Origin: WYZ-LMO2 sp038731605 | GTDB lineage: Archaea > Halobacteriota > Archaeoglobi > Archaeoglobales > Archaeoglobaceae | Assembly: GCA_038731605.1 (NCBI GenBank) | Contig: JAVYQP010000002.1 | Location: forward strand, 62,001-126,000 | Length of the DNA stretch: 64,000 bases | Reading direction: 5' to 3' | Part shown: positions 1 to 8,899 of the stretch, piece after piece | How the letters are laid out: each line of letters opens with the position of its first letter | How positions within the stretch are numbered: the stretch's first letter is position 1 | Position numbers and translations under genes: made by a program | The notes under the pieces: generated by a model | What the model saw: only the letters and a program-made list of their open reading frames with translations | Told to the model about the DNA's origin: nothing | Database searches by the model: none

Positions 1-686
1 GCGATGTCGATCAACTGCTCCCTCGTTATCCCGAGCTTTTTTAAATTTTCCTCGAGCAGTATTATCTCTGGGTTCACGTCTACGTATATGTTTTTCCCGG
101 GGAGCTTTCTTTTTCCAGTGATCGCAAGGTTCCTTGCCAACCTTGGGCTACCAAAGAGCAGAGAATCGTAGTCTTGACTGCCGACGAAGTCAGCATCGCC
201 TTTTTTCACCATGAACGCAGCCTGTGCTTCCCCTTCGCTCGGAGCTTGGACAAACGGCACGCCCATGTAGCTAAGGAGTTTCTTCGAAGTCTCTATCACG
301 AACTCGTCAACCCTTGCGGAGGCTTGCGCATACTTCTTCGCATACTCCTCACCGCTTTGAACCGCTGTGATCCACTTTTCCTCAGCTTCAGCCCTCTTCT
401 TCTTCCTCTCCTCTATTTCAGCTTTTTTGAACTCCGGTGGCTCGCCATCGAAAACAAAAATCGGCTTTATCCCGAGTTCAAACATGTTCGTAACTCTATA
501 AAGGATTCCCGAAAGATGCGAAGTGATCCTTCCCTGCAAATCCCTCAAAGGGGTTCCGTCGGGTTGTCTGATCGTGCTGAGAAATTGATAAAGCGTGTTA
601 AATGCATCGATGGCTACTTTCTTTCCAGAAAAAGCGGAAAGCTCCACTTCCGTTCTTTCGAGCAGGTCTCCGATGTCTGAACCCAT
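1..686 (-). CDS. fen: Flap endonuclease 1 (FEN-1), 3' end cut by the window edge
   Basis: Structure-specific 5' nuclease that removes flaps during Okazaki fragment maturation and base-excision repair, working with PCNA. Only about the first 228 residues are present; the C-terminal half, including the PCNA-binding tail, lies off the left edge. The translation starts MGSDIGDLLER, and the catalytic acids are where the family has them: Asp27 in AIDAFN, Asp80 in FVFDGEPP, the Glu pair in SEGEAQAA (about 152/154) and the Asp pair in GSQDYDS (about 173/175). A minus-strand TATA-like element (TTTAAAAATTT, about 704-716) lies about 25 nt before the ATG, suggesting a leaderless transcript. The gene faces away from the CRISPR leader. 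The family call is secure. Confidence 0.95.
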   Translation of the reverse strand, partial: MGSDIGDLLERTEVELSAFSGKKVAIDAFNTLYQFLSTIRQPDGTPLRDLQGRITSHLSGILYRVTNMFELGIKPIFVFDGEPPEFKKAEIEERKKKRAEAEEKWITAVQSGEEYAKKYAQASARVDEFVIETSKKLLSYMGVPFVQAPSEGEAQAAFMVKKGDADFVGSQDYDSLLFGSPRLARNLAITGKRKLPGKNIYVDVNPEIILLEENLKKLGITREQLIDI

Positions 687-1249
687 GCATCTTATTTGCT
701 CAAATTTTTAAAGCTTTTTTGTAGCCGATGCGAGCAAGTTACTATGAGATTTTTAAAGACCAGTTATTGAGTAACACCAAGTAATACCAAATCATGCTAC
801 ACGCTAACAAGCAATTTCAAGGCAATGCGGAGCTTTATAAAATTCGATTTTCGCCATTTCTTTGCTTTTAAAATCTTAATCGAGCTGGAATGACTTTTCT
901 CAGATTTGAGCTAAAATTCGGCTAAGAAGACAAAACCGGGCCAAGATTAACGAGGAAATAAAAATCTGCATGTCTAAGATTTAAGCAAATTATACTTCTG
1001 GTTCATCATATACTCTGCAGAGAAACAAGGCAATAATTGCCGTTAAGATTTTTATAAACCGATTTTCGCTGTGAGTTCTTTTTTATTCGAAACTCTTTGC
1101 CTTCAACGCCAACAATTCGAGAGAACTTTGCTTATATGATCACTGCATGTCTTTTTAAACCCTCCTTCAACTTCGAGACGTGCAAATTGGTGTTACTGGA
1201 AAAGTGTGGAAAAGCTTATATTTTTTGAATCGCAAGATTTTTAGGTAGG
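687..1249 (+). promoter_or_regulatory. CRISPR leader region, gene-free, with an internal duplication
   Basis: This 563-nt AT-rich stretch has no convincing ORF and sits between the divergent fen gene and the first CRISPR repeat. It is the leader side because the opposite end of the array carries the truncated and mutated repeats. It contains a diverged duplication: CAAGGCAAT followed by TTTATAAA and CGATTTTCGC occurs at 818-855 and again at 1026-1069. A TATA-like element GCTTATATTTTTT lies at about 1214-1226, roughly 25-30 nt before the first repeat, so the pre-crRNA could start almost at repeat 1. Another TATA-like sequence is near 1130. The first ~30 nt on the left also carry the fen promoter on the other strand. 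Confidence 0.7.
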
Positions 1250-3874
1250 GTGGAAATCGAGAAACCCTGAAAACGGGTATTGAAAGATCTTATTTATTCT
1301 GGATCTTGCGGAATTTCTCAAACAGTGGAAATCGAGAAACCCTGAAAACGGGTATTGAAAGCTATATAGAAAGAGTCTTCACCCTTTTCACCTTCTTCAG
1401 TGGAAATCGAGAAACCCTGAAAACGGGTATTGAAAGGCAAGCGTTACTCGTATTCTCAGATGTCGATTCAGAGTGTGGAAATCGAGAAACCCTGAAAACG
1501 GGTATTGAAAGAGGAAAATCCAGAAATCTCAGAATGGGCAGAAAATCCGTGGAAATCGAGAAACCCTGAAAACGGGTATTGAAAGGGGTTCCAGAGGCGG
1601 ATAATATCTTCTTGGCTCAAGGTGCGTGGAAATCGAGAAACCCTGAAAACGGGTATTGAAAGATACTATTAGGGTTAAAGTGGTAAATAATAGTAGTATT
1701 TCGTGGAAATCGAGAAACCCTGAAAACGGGTATTGAAAGATAATCGGATGTCTTGAAGCATATCTAAACATATGGACGTGGAAATCGAGAAACCCTGAAA
1801 ACGGGTATTGAAAGTTCTGCTTTTCAGATCCGAACGTGTTGATCCACTCCTCGTGGAAATCGAGAAACCCTGAAAACGGGTATTGAAAGTCGAGAAATAT
1901 TGCTTTAACCGGTGGATATAGCTCGTTGGTGGAAATCGAGAAACCCTGAAAACGGGTATTGAAAGACGGTTATATTGCCGGTATTTGCAAGCGTTACGTT
2001 TACGTGGAAATCGAGAAACCCTGAAAACGGGTATTGAAAGGCGTAATGGATTCAGACAGAACGGATGGATACGGTTTTGTGGAAATCGAGAAACCCTGAA
2101 AACGGGTATTGAAAGAGGGCGTCGGTTTTCAGTTCGTTGCGGTTTAGTAAGGTGGAAATCGAGAAACCCTGAAAACGGGTATTGAAAGTGCCGCAGGACT
2201 CGAGGCAGGCGAAAACAAGACCGCAAGTGGAAATCGAGAAACCCTGAAAACGGGTATTGAAAGTTTGCCTTCAACCCTTGCCACACTTTACACCAAGCTA
2301 TGTGGAAATCGAGAAACCCTGAAAACGGGTATTGAAAGTTGTTCACTTCATTTCTGCCTTCAAGTACTGCGTTTATCGTGGAAATCGAGAAACCCTGAAA
2401 ACGGGTATTGAAAGTTAGTTTCAATGATGAAAAAGACTTTGTCGAGTTCTGTGGAAATCGAGAAACCCTGAAAACGGGTATTGAAAGACATTCGGCTTGA
2501 ACCAGGCAAGACGTCGGAGTTCCTCGGTGGAAATCGAGAAACCCTGAAAACGGGTATTGAAAGGAGGAGTTTAGCGACACCCTCTTTTAACACATCACTC
2601 GCAGTGGAAATCGAGAAACCCTGAAAACGGGTATTGAAAGATGGTTTTGGCGGTCTCGCTTCAGAAACTTCTGGTCTCGTGGAAATCGAGAAACCCTGAA
2701 AACGGGTATTGAAAGACGCTGAAATCAGGGGAGAGAGCGAAGAGGAGAGCGCATACGTAGGTGGAAATCGAGAAACCCTGAAAACGGGTATTGAAAGTTA
2801 CTCGGTAATGCCTTTTTCTAAAGCCAGCGTATACGTAGAAATCGAGAAACCCTGAAAACGGGTATTGAAAGGCTTTTTCACCTCCGCATAAGAGAACACC
2901 ATAAAACTGTAGAAATCGAGAAACCCTGAAAACGGGTATTGAAAGAAATAGACCTATATTCGTTACAACGCCGACGCTTAGCTTTCGTAGAAATCGAGAA
3001 ACCCTGAAAACGGGTATTGAAAGGGTTTGCTTCTCGATCTCTTGGACGTAATAAGTATAAGTAGAAATCGAGAAACCCTGAAAACGGGTATTGAAAGTAG
3101 TAGTATTGAGTTGTATAACGTCGACCCCCTTTCCCCCTTGTGTAGAAATCGAGAAACCCTGAAAACGGGTATTGAAAGGCAAGTCTCTGTGCAACCTGCC
3201 TAACTGCCTCAGTTTTGCCAATCCGGTAGAAATCGAGAAACCCTGAAAACGGGTATTGAAAGTCTTGCCCCCTTGGATCTCAACCACATTACCACTACCG
3301 TAGAAATCGAGAAACCCTGAAAACGGGTATTGAAAGAGAAATAGTCAACATGCTCGCACAGAAGAACGTAAGGTAGAAATCGAGAAACCCTGAAAACGGG
3401 TATTGAAAGGAAGGACCTCGACGCAAAGCTTAGAGAATGGATCGAGCAGAAGTAGAAATCGAGAAACCCTGAAAACGGGTATTGAAAGTGCCATTACTCC
3501 TTCACCCGTGGCGCTACGATGCCTTTCTTCGTAGAAATCGAGAAACCCTGAAAACGGGTATTGAAAGACTTAGGCATACCCTCACCTCCTACCTTATTTT
3601 GTCCGTGTTTGTAGAAATCGAGAAACCCTGAAAACGGGTATTGAAAGACACACCAAGAGAGCAATACTATCAAGCTAATCCTTTGACATTAACCGTAGAA
3701 ATCGAGAAACCCTGAAAACGGGTATTGAAAGTGAATTGCATAACCATTATGGCTGAATGTCCATCCTTGTGGAAATCGAGAAACCCTGAAAGCGGGTATT
3801 GAAAGCTCTTAAACGCTTTCAGCTTCTCCTCGATCTCTGCAATCTGTAGAAATCGAGAAACCCTGAAAACGGGT
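1250..3874 (+). CRISPR. CRISPR array, 35 repeats (34 full, 1 truncated), 34 spacers
   Basis: The repeat is 37 bp, begins GTGGAAATCGAG or GTAGAAATCGAG, has the short inverted pair ACCC/GGGT in the middle and ends ATTGAAAG, the usual 8-nt crRNA 5' handle for plus-strand transcription. Repeats 1-21 (1250 to 2797) start GTGG. Repeats 22-33 (2835 to 3731) start GTAG. Repeat 34 (3769-3805) starts GTGG and has one internal A-to-G change. Repeat 35 (3846-3874) starts GTAG and is cut after 29 nt. Spacers 1-19 are 36-40 nt; spacers 20-34 range from 36 to 47 nt. No cas gene is in the window, so the effector subtype cannot be assigned. Several ORFs across the array are repeat artefacts. Confidence 0.99.
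3846..3874 (+). repeat. Truncated terminal CRISPR repeat
   Basis: The last repeat matches the GTAG variant for 29 nt and then switches to unrelated sequence, losing the final ATTGAAAG handle. It marks the leader-distal (oldest) end. The break is 4 nt before the TTG at which the next ORF can start. Confidence 0.95.
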
Positions 3875-3878
3875 TGTC

Positions 3879-4571
3879 TTGATTAGGAATGGCATTCTTG
3901 CGAAGGGTGAGCGTAAGGAGAAAAACTGGAAGGAGACGAGGTTCGGCTTTCCTTATGCTGAAGCTGTTGAGAGGTTTAGGCGAGACGTCGCTGTGAGGCA
4001 AGACTTCGACCCAGCGACTGTATTTGTTTGGGGAGTTTTCATGGCTAAGGCTCTACTCCAAGTAGTAAAGGATGTTGAGGAGAACCTCGGACCGGAGGGG
4101 CAGAAGGTTGTTAATGAGGCACTTAGAAAAGTCGGCTATGATGCTGCAAGACAGATGTTTGAGCACGCAGTTTTCCCAGAGAGGACGAGCGAGATTGAAA
4201 AGGCGAGCTTCTGCGCTACTGCTATAAACACCATACTATGGACGTCCGTGGAGAAGCCTGAAATACTGAGCGAGGACGAAGCGATGTTCGACATACTTTG
4301 GTGCCCTCTTCAGGATGTTTACGGTCCCTTTGACTGTAGAGTTCAGAGAGACTTGGTTGAGGGCGTAATGAGGTATCTGAGGGAAAAGAGGAACGTCGAC
4401 TTTGACGTCAAGTTCGAGTGGACTATACCTGCGGGTGCCGAAACTTGTCGTTTCAAAATATGGAGAAGGAAGAGCGGAGACGAGCTACAGTGGGAGAAAT
4501 ACTCGCAGTTACTCGCCGAAAGAGCGCTGAAAAAGTGGAGGGAGAAGCAGAGCAATTCTGGAGAGAAGTAG
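3879..4571 (+). CDS. ATC-hydrolase-like protein (L-2-amino-thiazoline-4-carboxylate hydrolase type), possibly 5'-truncated
   Basis: An ORF of 230 codons opening with TTG at 3879, directly after the broken CRISPR repeat. The upstream in-frame stop lies inside that repeat (3864-3866). The core from about residue 55 (AKALLQVVKDVEENLGPEG) through a Cys/Pro motif (ILWCPLQD), CRVQRDLVEGVMRYL and a terminal AGAETCRFKIWR motif resembles the ATC-hydrolase family, whose archaeal members have no settled role. There is no clear ribosome binding site before 3879; in-frame alternatives are a GTG near 3990 and an ATG near 4041. The native 5' end and promoter may have been replaced by the array. A 4-vinyl-reductase-like fold is a less likely alternative. 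Family assignment is from memory of motif order. Confidence 0.5.
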   Translation: MIRNGILAKGERKEKNWKETRFGFPYAEAVERFRRDVAVRQDFDPATVFVWGVFMAKALLQVVKDVEENLGPEGQKVVNEALRKVGYDAARQMFEHAVFPERTSEIEKASFCATAINTILWTSVEKPEILSEDEAMFDILWCPLQDVYGPFDCRVQRDLVEGVMRYLREKRNVDFDVKFEWTIPAGAETCRFKIWRRKSGDELQWEKYSQLLAERALKKWREKQSNSGEK

Positions 4572-4731
4572 TATTGCATGCCAGATTTTTCAGAGCTTTA
4601 GCATCTTCTATCCTACTCCGTTCCGTTATTCTCTATTGAGCGTCCCTATGAGGCTATAGAGGTTGAGCTAAGCTCCAAATCGGTAGATCGTAAAAAGAAA
4701 GCGTTAAATTCAGTAAGAATTCCTTTATTTT

Positions 4732-5715
4732 ATGTCCATAGAATTTGATTTCGATAGTGCGATGTTCGTTCTCGTTATTGGGAACACGAAAACCGCAGAA
4801 GTCCCAGGGATCACAGTTGCGGGAGCGAATCCAGAGTTGATCAAATACACCCCACCTGCGGATGCGGAACTGCTCTACCATGGAAGATGCTTGAGCATAA
4901 ATTCGATTCCCGCAACCCCAGATGGGAAGCCAACTCCAGCGCTCATAACCTACACAGCATTACGCTTGACGAAGATTCCACTGCTTGTTGTCGATTCTGG
5001 GCTAATGATCAAACCAAAGATCCCATACGTAACCCTCTCAGCTCCGGTAGGGGAAAACATAGCAAAGGAGAGAGCAATGAGAAGAGAGGACGTGGAGAAG
5101 GTAATTGAAAACGGAAAAATACTCGGGAAAGAGTTGTCGAAGGTTGTTGACACCCTTGTAATAGGCGAAAGTATTCCTGCTGGGACGACGACCGCTGGAG
5201 CGGTTTTGAAAGCCTTGGGATTCGAGCCCAAGGTTTCGTCGAGTATGCCAAACAATCCAGTTGAGCTGAAGACCAGAGTTATAAACGAGGCGGTTAAGAG
5301 GGTTAGGGACAAAGATCCCATCGAAGTGATATCTGCGGTTGGAGATCCAGTGATAGCTGGGATCTATGGGATTCTGAGTGGTTGTAAGAAAGCTCTGCTT
5401 GCAGGAGGGACGCAGATGGTCGCAGTTGCGAACCTTGCTAAGAATTTGCGTTGCGAGTTTGCGATTGCAACCACTGAATTCGTCGCAAACGATAAAAGCG
5501 CAGATCTCTCTCTTGCTCCTTGCAGGGTTTTCGTTGCAAAGATTCCGCTCGCAAATTCCCGATATCCGGGACTGAGAGCTTATGCGGAGGGATTTGTTAA
5601 GGAAGGCGTTGGCGCTGGCGGTATGAGCTTCGTAGCTTATCAAAGAGGGGTAAAGGAGGACGAGTTTTTGAGGGAGATTGAGAGAGATTACGAGAAGATC
5701 GTGTTGGGGATTTAG
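4732..5715 (+). CDS. cobT: CobT-like nicotinate-nucleotide phosphoribosyltransferase family protein (TIGR00303/UPF0284)
   Basis: A 327-residue protein of the archaeal CobT-like family, which is related to nicotinate mononucleotide:5,6-dimethylbenzimidazole phosphoribosyltransferase and acts in forming the lower-ligand nucleotide of cobamides. Visible family features are the glycine-rich VIGNTKTAEVPGIT start, the region VIGESIPAGTTTAGAVLKALG (about 143-163), and AGGTQMVAVANLAK (about 224-237). It has usual family length. It is followed 34 nt later by gatB, which has its own TATA box, so the two need not be co-transcribed. Cytosolic. The exact base activated (adenine or DMB) cannot be read from the sequence. 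Confidence 0.8.
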   Translation: MSIEFDFDSAMFVLVIGNTKTAEVPGITVAGANPELIKYTPPADAELLYHGRCLSINSIPATPDGKPTPALITYTALRLTKIPLLVVDSGLMIKPKIPYVTLSAPVGENIAKERAMRREDVEKVIENGKILGKELSKVVDTLVIGESIPAGTTTAGAVLKALGFEPKVSSSMPNNPVELKTRVINEAVKRVRDKDPIEVISAVGDPVIAGIYGILSGCKKALLAGGTQMVAVANLAKNLRCEFAIATTEFVANDKSADLSLAPCRVFVAKIPLANSRYPGLRAYAEGFVKEGVGAGGMSFVAYQRGVKEDEFLREIERDYEKIVLGI

Positions 5716-5724
5716 CAAGGAACT

Positions 5725-5736
5725 TTTTTAAACCCC
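5725..5736 (+). promoter_or_regulatory. TATA box of gatB
   Basis: ACTTTTTTAAAC lies centred about 20-25 nt before the gatB ATG at 5750, the archaeal TATA distance, implying a leaderless message; no Shine-Dalgarno sequence precedes the ATG. Confidence 0.5.
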
Positions 5737-5749
5737 GCTACTTTTTTTC

Positions 5750-7162
5750 ATGGACGTGATCATAGGACTCGAAGTCCATGCACAGATGAACAAGCTCAAG
5801 AGCAAGCTTTTCTGTTCATGCTCCACTGCGTATCATAAAAGCCCCCCGAACACCCATGTGTGTCCAGTTTGTCTTGGAATGCCAGGAGCGATGCCTGTTG
5901 TGAACAGGGAGGCGATCAAGGCTGGTATAAAGGTTGCGCTTGCTTTGAACGCAGAAGTTCAGCCAATGATCGTGTTCGACAGGAAGAACTACTTCTATCC
6001 AGATCTGCCGAAGAACTTCCAGATAAGCCAATACGACCGCCCCCTTGCGCTTGGGGGTTATGTGACGATCGAATCGGATGGGAAAGAGAAGAAGATCACG
6101 CTGAAAAGGATACACATAGAAGAAGATCCAGGAAAGCTCAGCTATAGGGGATCGATAACGACTGCAAACTACTCTCTGATCGATTACAACCGAAGTGGGA
6201 TGCCCTTGTTGGAGATCGTCACCGAACCTGTGATCTCCTCGCCGAGGGAGGCGAGAACTTTTCTGAACAAGCTCAGGATGGTCTTGGAATACCTCAACGT
6301 TTTCGACGGCGAGCTCGAGGGGGCGATGAGGGTTGATGCGAACATCTCCATCGCAGGTGGGGCGAGGGTTGAGATAAAGAACATTTCATCGTTCAAAGGA
6401 GTTGAAAAAGCTCTGAACTACGAGATCATGAGACAAAAGAATCTCCTCAAGCGTGGAAAGGCTGTTGTAAGAGAGACGAGACATTTCGATGAGTCGCAGG
6501 AGATAACGGTTTCGTTGAGGAGCAAGGAAGAGGAGCAAGACTATCGCTACTTCCCAGAGCCAGATTTACCCGTGATCTACACGAGCGAGCTCGTGAAAGA
6601 GGTTGAAGGAACGTTGCCAGAGATGCCGGAGGAGAAGAGAGAAAGACTGAAAAGAGAATATGGGATCGCAGAAAACTACGCAAAAGTTCTGATCCTCGAT
6701 CTGAAAATGGCTGACTACTTCGAAAAAGTCGCTAAGCTCGTTGATCCGAAACTTGCGGTCACGTGGGTTGTTGATGTGTTACGAGGGGAGCTGAACTACA
6801 GAGACTGGACTTTTTACGACTGCTTCAAGGTCTTTTCTCCTGAAGAGTTTGCAAAACTGCTGAAGCTCTTCATCGAGGAGAGAATCACCGAGAAGGGAGT
6901 TGTGGAAGTGATAAGAACGAAGCTCGACAAAGGTGGCGATATAGAGAAGATAGTTGCAGAAAAAGGGCTTTTTGCAATTCCAAAGTCTGAGATCGAGAGA
7001 TTTTGCAGAGAGGCGATTGAAGAGAACCCAAAGGCTGTTCAGGATTACTACAGCGGTAAAAAGCAGGCTTTGAACTTCTTGGTTGGGCAAGTTATGAAGA
7101 AGACCCGGGGTAGAGCGGATCCCGAGGAGACTGCAAAGATAATCGCAAGGATTCTCGGATGA
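5750..7162 (+). CDS. gatB: Aspartyl/glutamyl-tRNA amidotransferase subunit B
   Basis: GatB, 470 residues, is the tRNA-binding kinase subunit of GatCAB, which amidates misacylated Asp-tRNA(Asn) or Glu-tRNA(Gln). It opens with the hallmark VIIGLEVHAQ, followed by the zinc-binding CSC...CPVCLGMPG cluster (about 23-44), and the conserved LIDYNRSGMPLLEIVTEP region (about 143-160). The C-terminal YqeY-like tail (about 330-470) is complete. gatA and gatC are not in this window. The following glycosyltransferase overlaps the stop codon (ATGA), so downstream genes probably share the transcript. Confidence 0.97.
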   Translation: MDVIIGLEVHAQMNKLKSKLFCSCSTAYHKSPPNTHVCPVCLGMPGAMPVVNREAIKAGIKVALALNAEVQPMIVFDRKNYFYPDLPKNFQISQYDRPLALGGYVTIESDGKEKKITLKRIHIEEDPGKLSYRGSITTANYSLIDYNRSGMPLLEIVTEPVISSPREARTFLNKLRMVLEYLNVFDGELEGAMRVDANISIAGGARVEIKNISSFKGVEKALNYEIMRQKNLLKRGKAVVRETRHFDESQEITVSLRSKEEEQDYRYFPEPDLPVIYTSELVKEVEGTLPEMPEEKRERLKREYGIAENYAKVLILDLKMADYFEKVAKLVDPKLAVTWVVDVLRGELNYRDWTFYDCFKVFSPEEFAKLLKLFIEERITEKGVVEVIRTKLDKGGDIEKIVAEKGLFAIPKSEIERFCREAIEENPKAVQDYYSGKKQALNFLVGQVMKKTRGRADPEETAKIIARILG

Positions 7163-8103
7163 AGCTCGCAGTGATCGTGCCAGTCTCGCCGTTTGAAAGT
7201 GAAGACGTGCTTGAAAAAAGCATAGTCCATGTGAAAAGCTTGGCTTCGAAGTTCAACGCAAGGGTTGTTTACGTAATCGATAAAAACTCGAAAAACGATT
7301 CAAGGGTTGAGCTTGCAAGGAGTTTGGGGGTTGAAGTTATCGAAAGAAACGACAGAAGGGGGAAGCGTGCGGGAGCGATAAACGATGCTCTGAACTACTT
7401 GAAGGACGAAAGTCCAGATTTCGTTCTTATACTCGACGTCGACGTAAGGACTGACGAAGAGACGATCCAGAACTGCATCAAAGCGCTGATGAGCGATGAA
7501 AAAGCTTACATCGCCTCCGCAAGGAGGTTCGTATACAACGCTTCTAACCTCGTTTCCGAAACCATCGAAGCGGAATACAGGTTACTGAACTTCCTCTTGA
7601 AAAAGAGCTCGTTTAAGCAGTTCAACGGTCTCATTGGGGTGATAAGATTCGAGCATCTCATTGAGGGCTTGAACGAAGAAGCTATGGCTGAAGATGCGGA
7701 CTTTGCAACGAGAATGCATGCAAAGGGACTCAGAGCTTTACTCGTCGAGGGGAGATTTTTGGAGCAGGCGCCGATAACATGGGCTGACTTCTACAAGCAA
7801 AGAAAGAGGTGGTATTTTGGCGGATTACAGCTTTGGAAGTATCGCAGGGAGATCTTCAAGGTCAAGGAGGTTAGAGCTTCTTGGGTTTTGGCGCTGACGA
7901 TCACGTATTTCCCGATCATTATGCTTCCCCTGTTACCGATCGGAACTATATTTGTCCTCCGCAGTTACAGGAGTATTCGCAAGCTCAAGATCCTCTTTGG
8001 CTTCGTAATCTACTGCTTTGTCTTGCAGTTCTCCGCAATAGTTGCAATCCTCGACTTTATAAGGGGGAAAGAGGTGAGATGGGATGCGATTCGTAGGGCT
8101 TAG
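7159..8103 (+). CDS. Family 2 glycosyltransferase, membrane-anchored
   Basis: A 314-residue GT-A fold glycosyltransferase. The N-terminal domain binds the nucleotide sugar through LILDVDVRTD (DxD, about 92-101). EDADFATRMHAKG (about 175-187) carries the catalytic acid position, and the QRKRWYFGG motif (about 214-222) matches processive or polyprenol-phosphate-type enzymes. Two hydrophobic segments follow (about 238-265 and 278-300). The start codon overlaps the gatB stop and the gene overlaps the next one by 20 nt. Sugar donor and acceptor cannot be deduced; the linked exported protein suggests a surface role. Confidence 0.8.
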   Translation: MKLAVIVPVSPFESEDVLEKSIVHVKSLASKFNARVVYVIDKNSKNDSRVELARSLGVEVIERNDRRGKRAGAINDALNYLKDESPDFVLILDVDVRTDEETIQNCIKALMSDEKAYIASARRFVYNASNLVSETIEAEYRLLNFLLKKSSFKQFNGLIGVIRFEHLIEGLNEEAMAEDADFATRMHAKGLRALLVEGRFLEQAPITWADFYKQRKRWYFGGLQLWKYRREIFKVKEVRASWVLALTITYFPIIMLPLLPIGTIFVLRSYRSIRKLKILFGFVIYCFVLQFSAIVAILDFIRGKEVRWDAIRRA

Positions 8104-8899
8104 CCTACTCATTTTGATTGGCGTTCAATTCGCTGGAGGCTACGAAGTTGCAGTAGTTCTTAAGAACTATGATGGCTTTGCGGATCTTCGGGTAAAAAAC
8201 GAGTCAGCAACGGTCTTTGAAGGAAAAGTTCTCTCTGGGCAAGCGATCTCACTCCCAGCGGGAAATTACACGTTCGAGCTCAACGCAATGGACAAGGTTT
8301 TTATAAAGAGCCTGAGGGTTGAGAAAAACGAGACGCTCGAGTTTAACCTTGGGTTCACGAATTCCAGCGATGTTTTGAGCGTTCGTATTCACTCCATCGT
8401 TTTTGAGGACGCTACTGTCGAGGAGATCATAATAATCTCGAACGACGCAGATCTGAACTTCGAGGGAGATCTTAGAATTCCCCTGCCCGAGGTCGAAAGT
8501 TTACAAGTGATCTCTGCAAACCTTGACTTCTTGGATGCATCCTTCGATGGAAATGCGATTGTTTTCAAATCGCTCTTGGTCCCAGACAACGCTTCTGGAA
8601 CCATAAGAATTGCGTATGTTCTTCCAAAGGGCGTTATGGAGAGAGATCTTGGGGAGAAAAGAATTATAATCGCACCGCTCGTAGAAGCAGAGGAGCTTAG
8701 GGGTCTGAATAAGACGTTCGTGGAGATGAGCGGAAAGAAGATCTTGGTTCTCGAGGGGTCTGGGAACGTTTATGCGAAGTTCAAGTTCGCAAAGCCATTC
8801 CCATACTCTCTCCTTTCGATCCCACTCATATCCTTGGCGGTCTTTATGATATTCTTCTCGAAACGTGGAGGCTGGAGCAATGAGGGTAGAGGATCTTGA
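8084..8899 (+). CDS. Exported protein with N-terminal signal and C-terminal membrane anchor
   Basis: I do not recognise the family. The 271-residue product has a signal peptide (LSLLILIGVQFAGG, about 5-18), an extracellular, beta-strand-rich domain with many N-x-S/T sites (for example KNESAT, GNYTF, KNETLEF), and a C-terminal transmembrane helix (YSLLSIPLISLAVFMIFF, about 244-261) followed by a positive tail. This layout suits a cell-surface protein held in the membrane. It overlaps the upstream glycosyltransferase by 20 nt and the downstream rio1 by 20 nt, so it is translated from the same message. Confidence 0.7.
   Translation: MRFVGLSLLILIGVQFAGGYEVAVVLKNYDGFADLRVKNESATVFEGKVLSGQAISLPAGNYTFELNAMDKVFIKSLRVEKNETLEFNLGFTNSSDVLSVRIHSIVFEDATVEEIIIISNDADLNFEGDLRIPLPEVESLQVISANLDFLDASFDGNAIVFKSLLVPDNASGTIRIAYVLPKGVMERDLGEKRIIIAPLVEAEELRGLNKTFVEMSGKKILVLEGSGNVYAKFKFAKPFPYSLLSIPLISLAVFMIFFSKRGGWSNEGRGS

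Noticed and set aside
174..680. A 168-codon plus-strand frame at the left end
   Set aside because: The opposite strand encodes FEN-1 with all catalytic acids, so this frame is its antisense shadow.
1437..2003. Shared 11-mer GCAAGCGTTAC in spacers 3 and 10
   Set aside because: The match is short and at different places in the spacers; it does not show a common target.
1306..3287. Long open frames across the CRISPR array on both strands, up to 301 codons
   Set aside because: The frames arise because the 37-bp repeat lacks stops in those frames; the translations are just repeats of the same 12-residue string separated by unrelated spacer residues.
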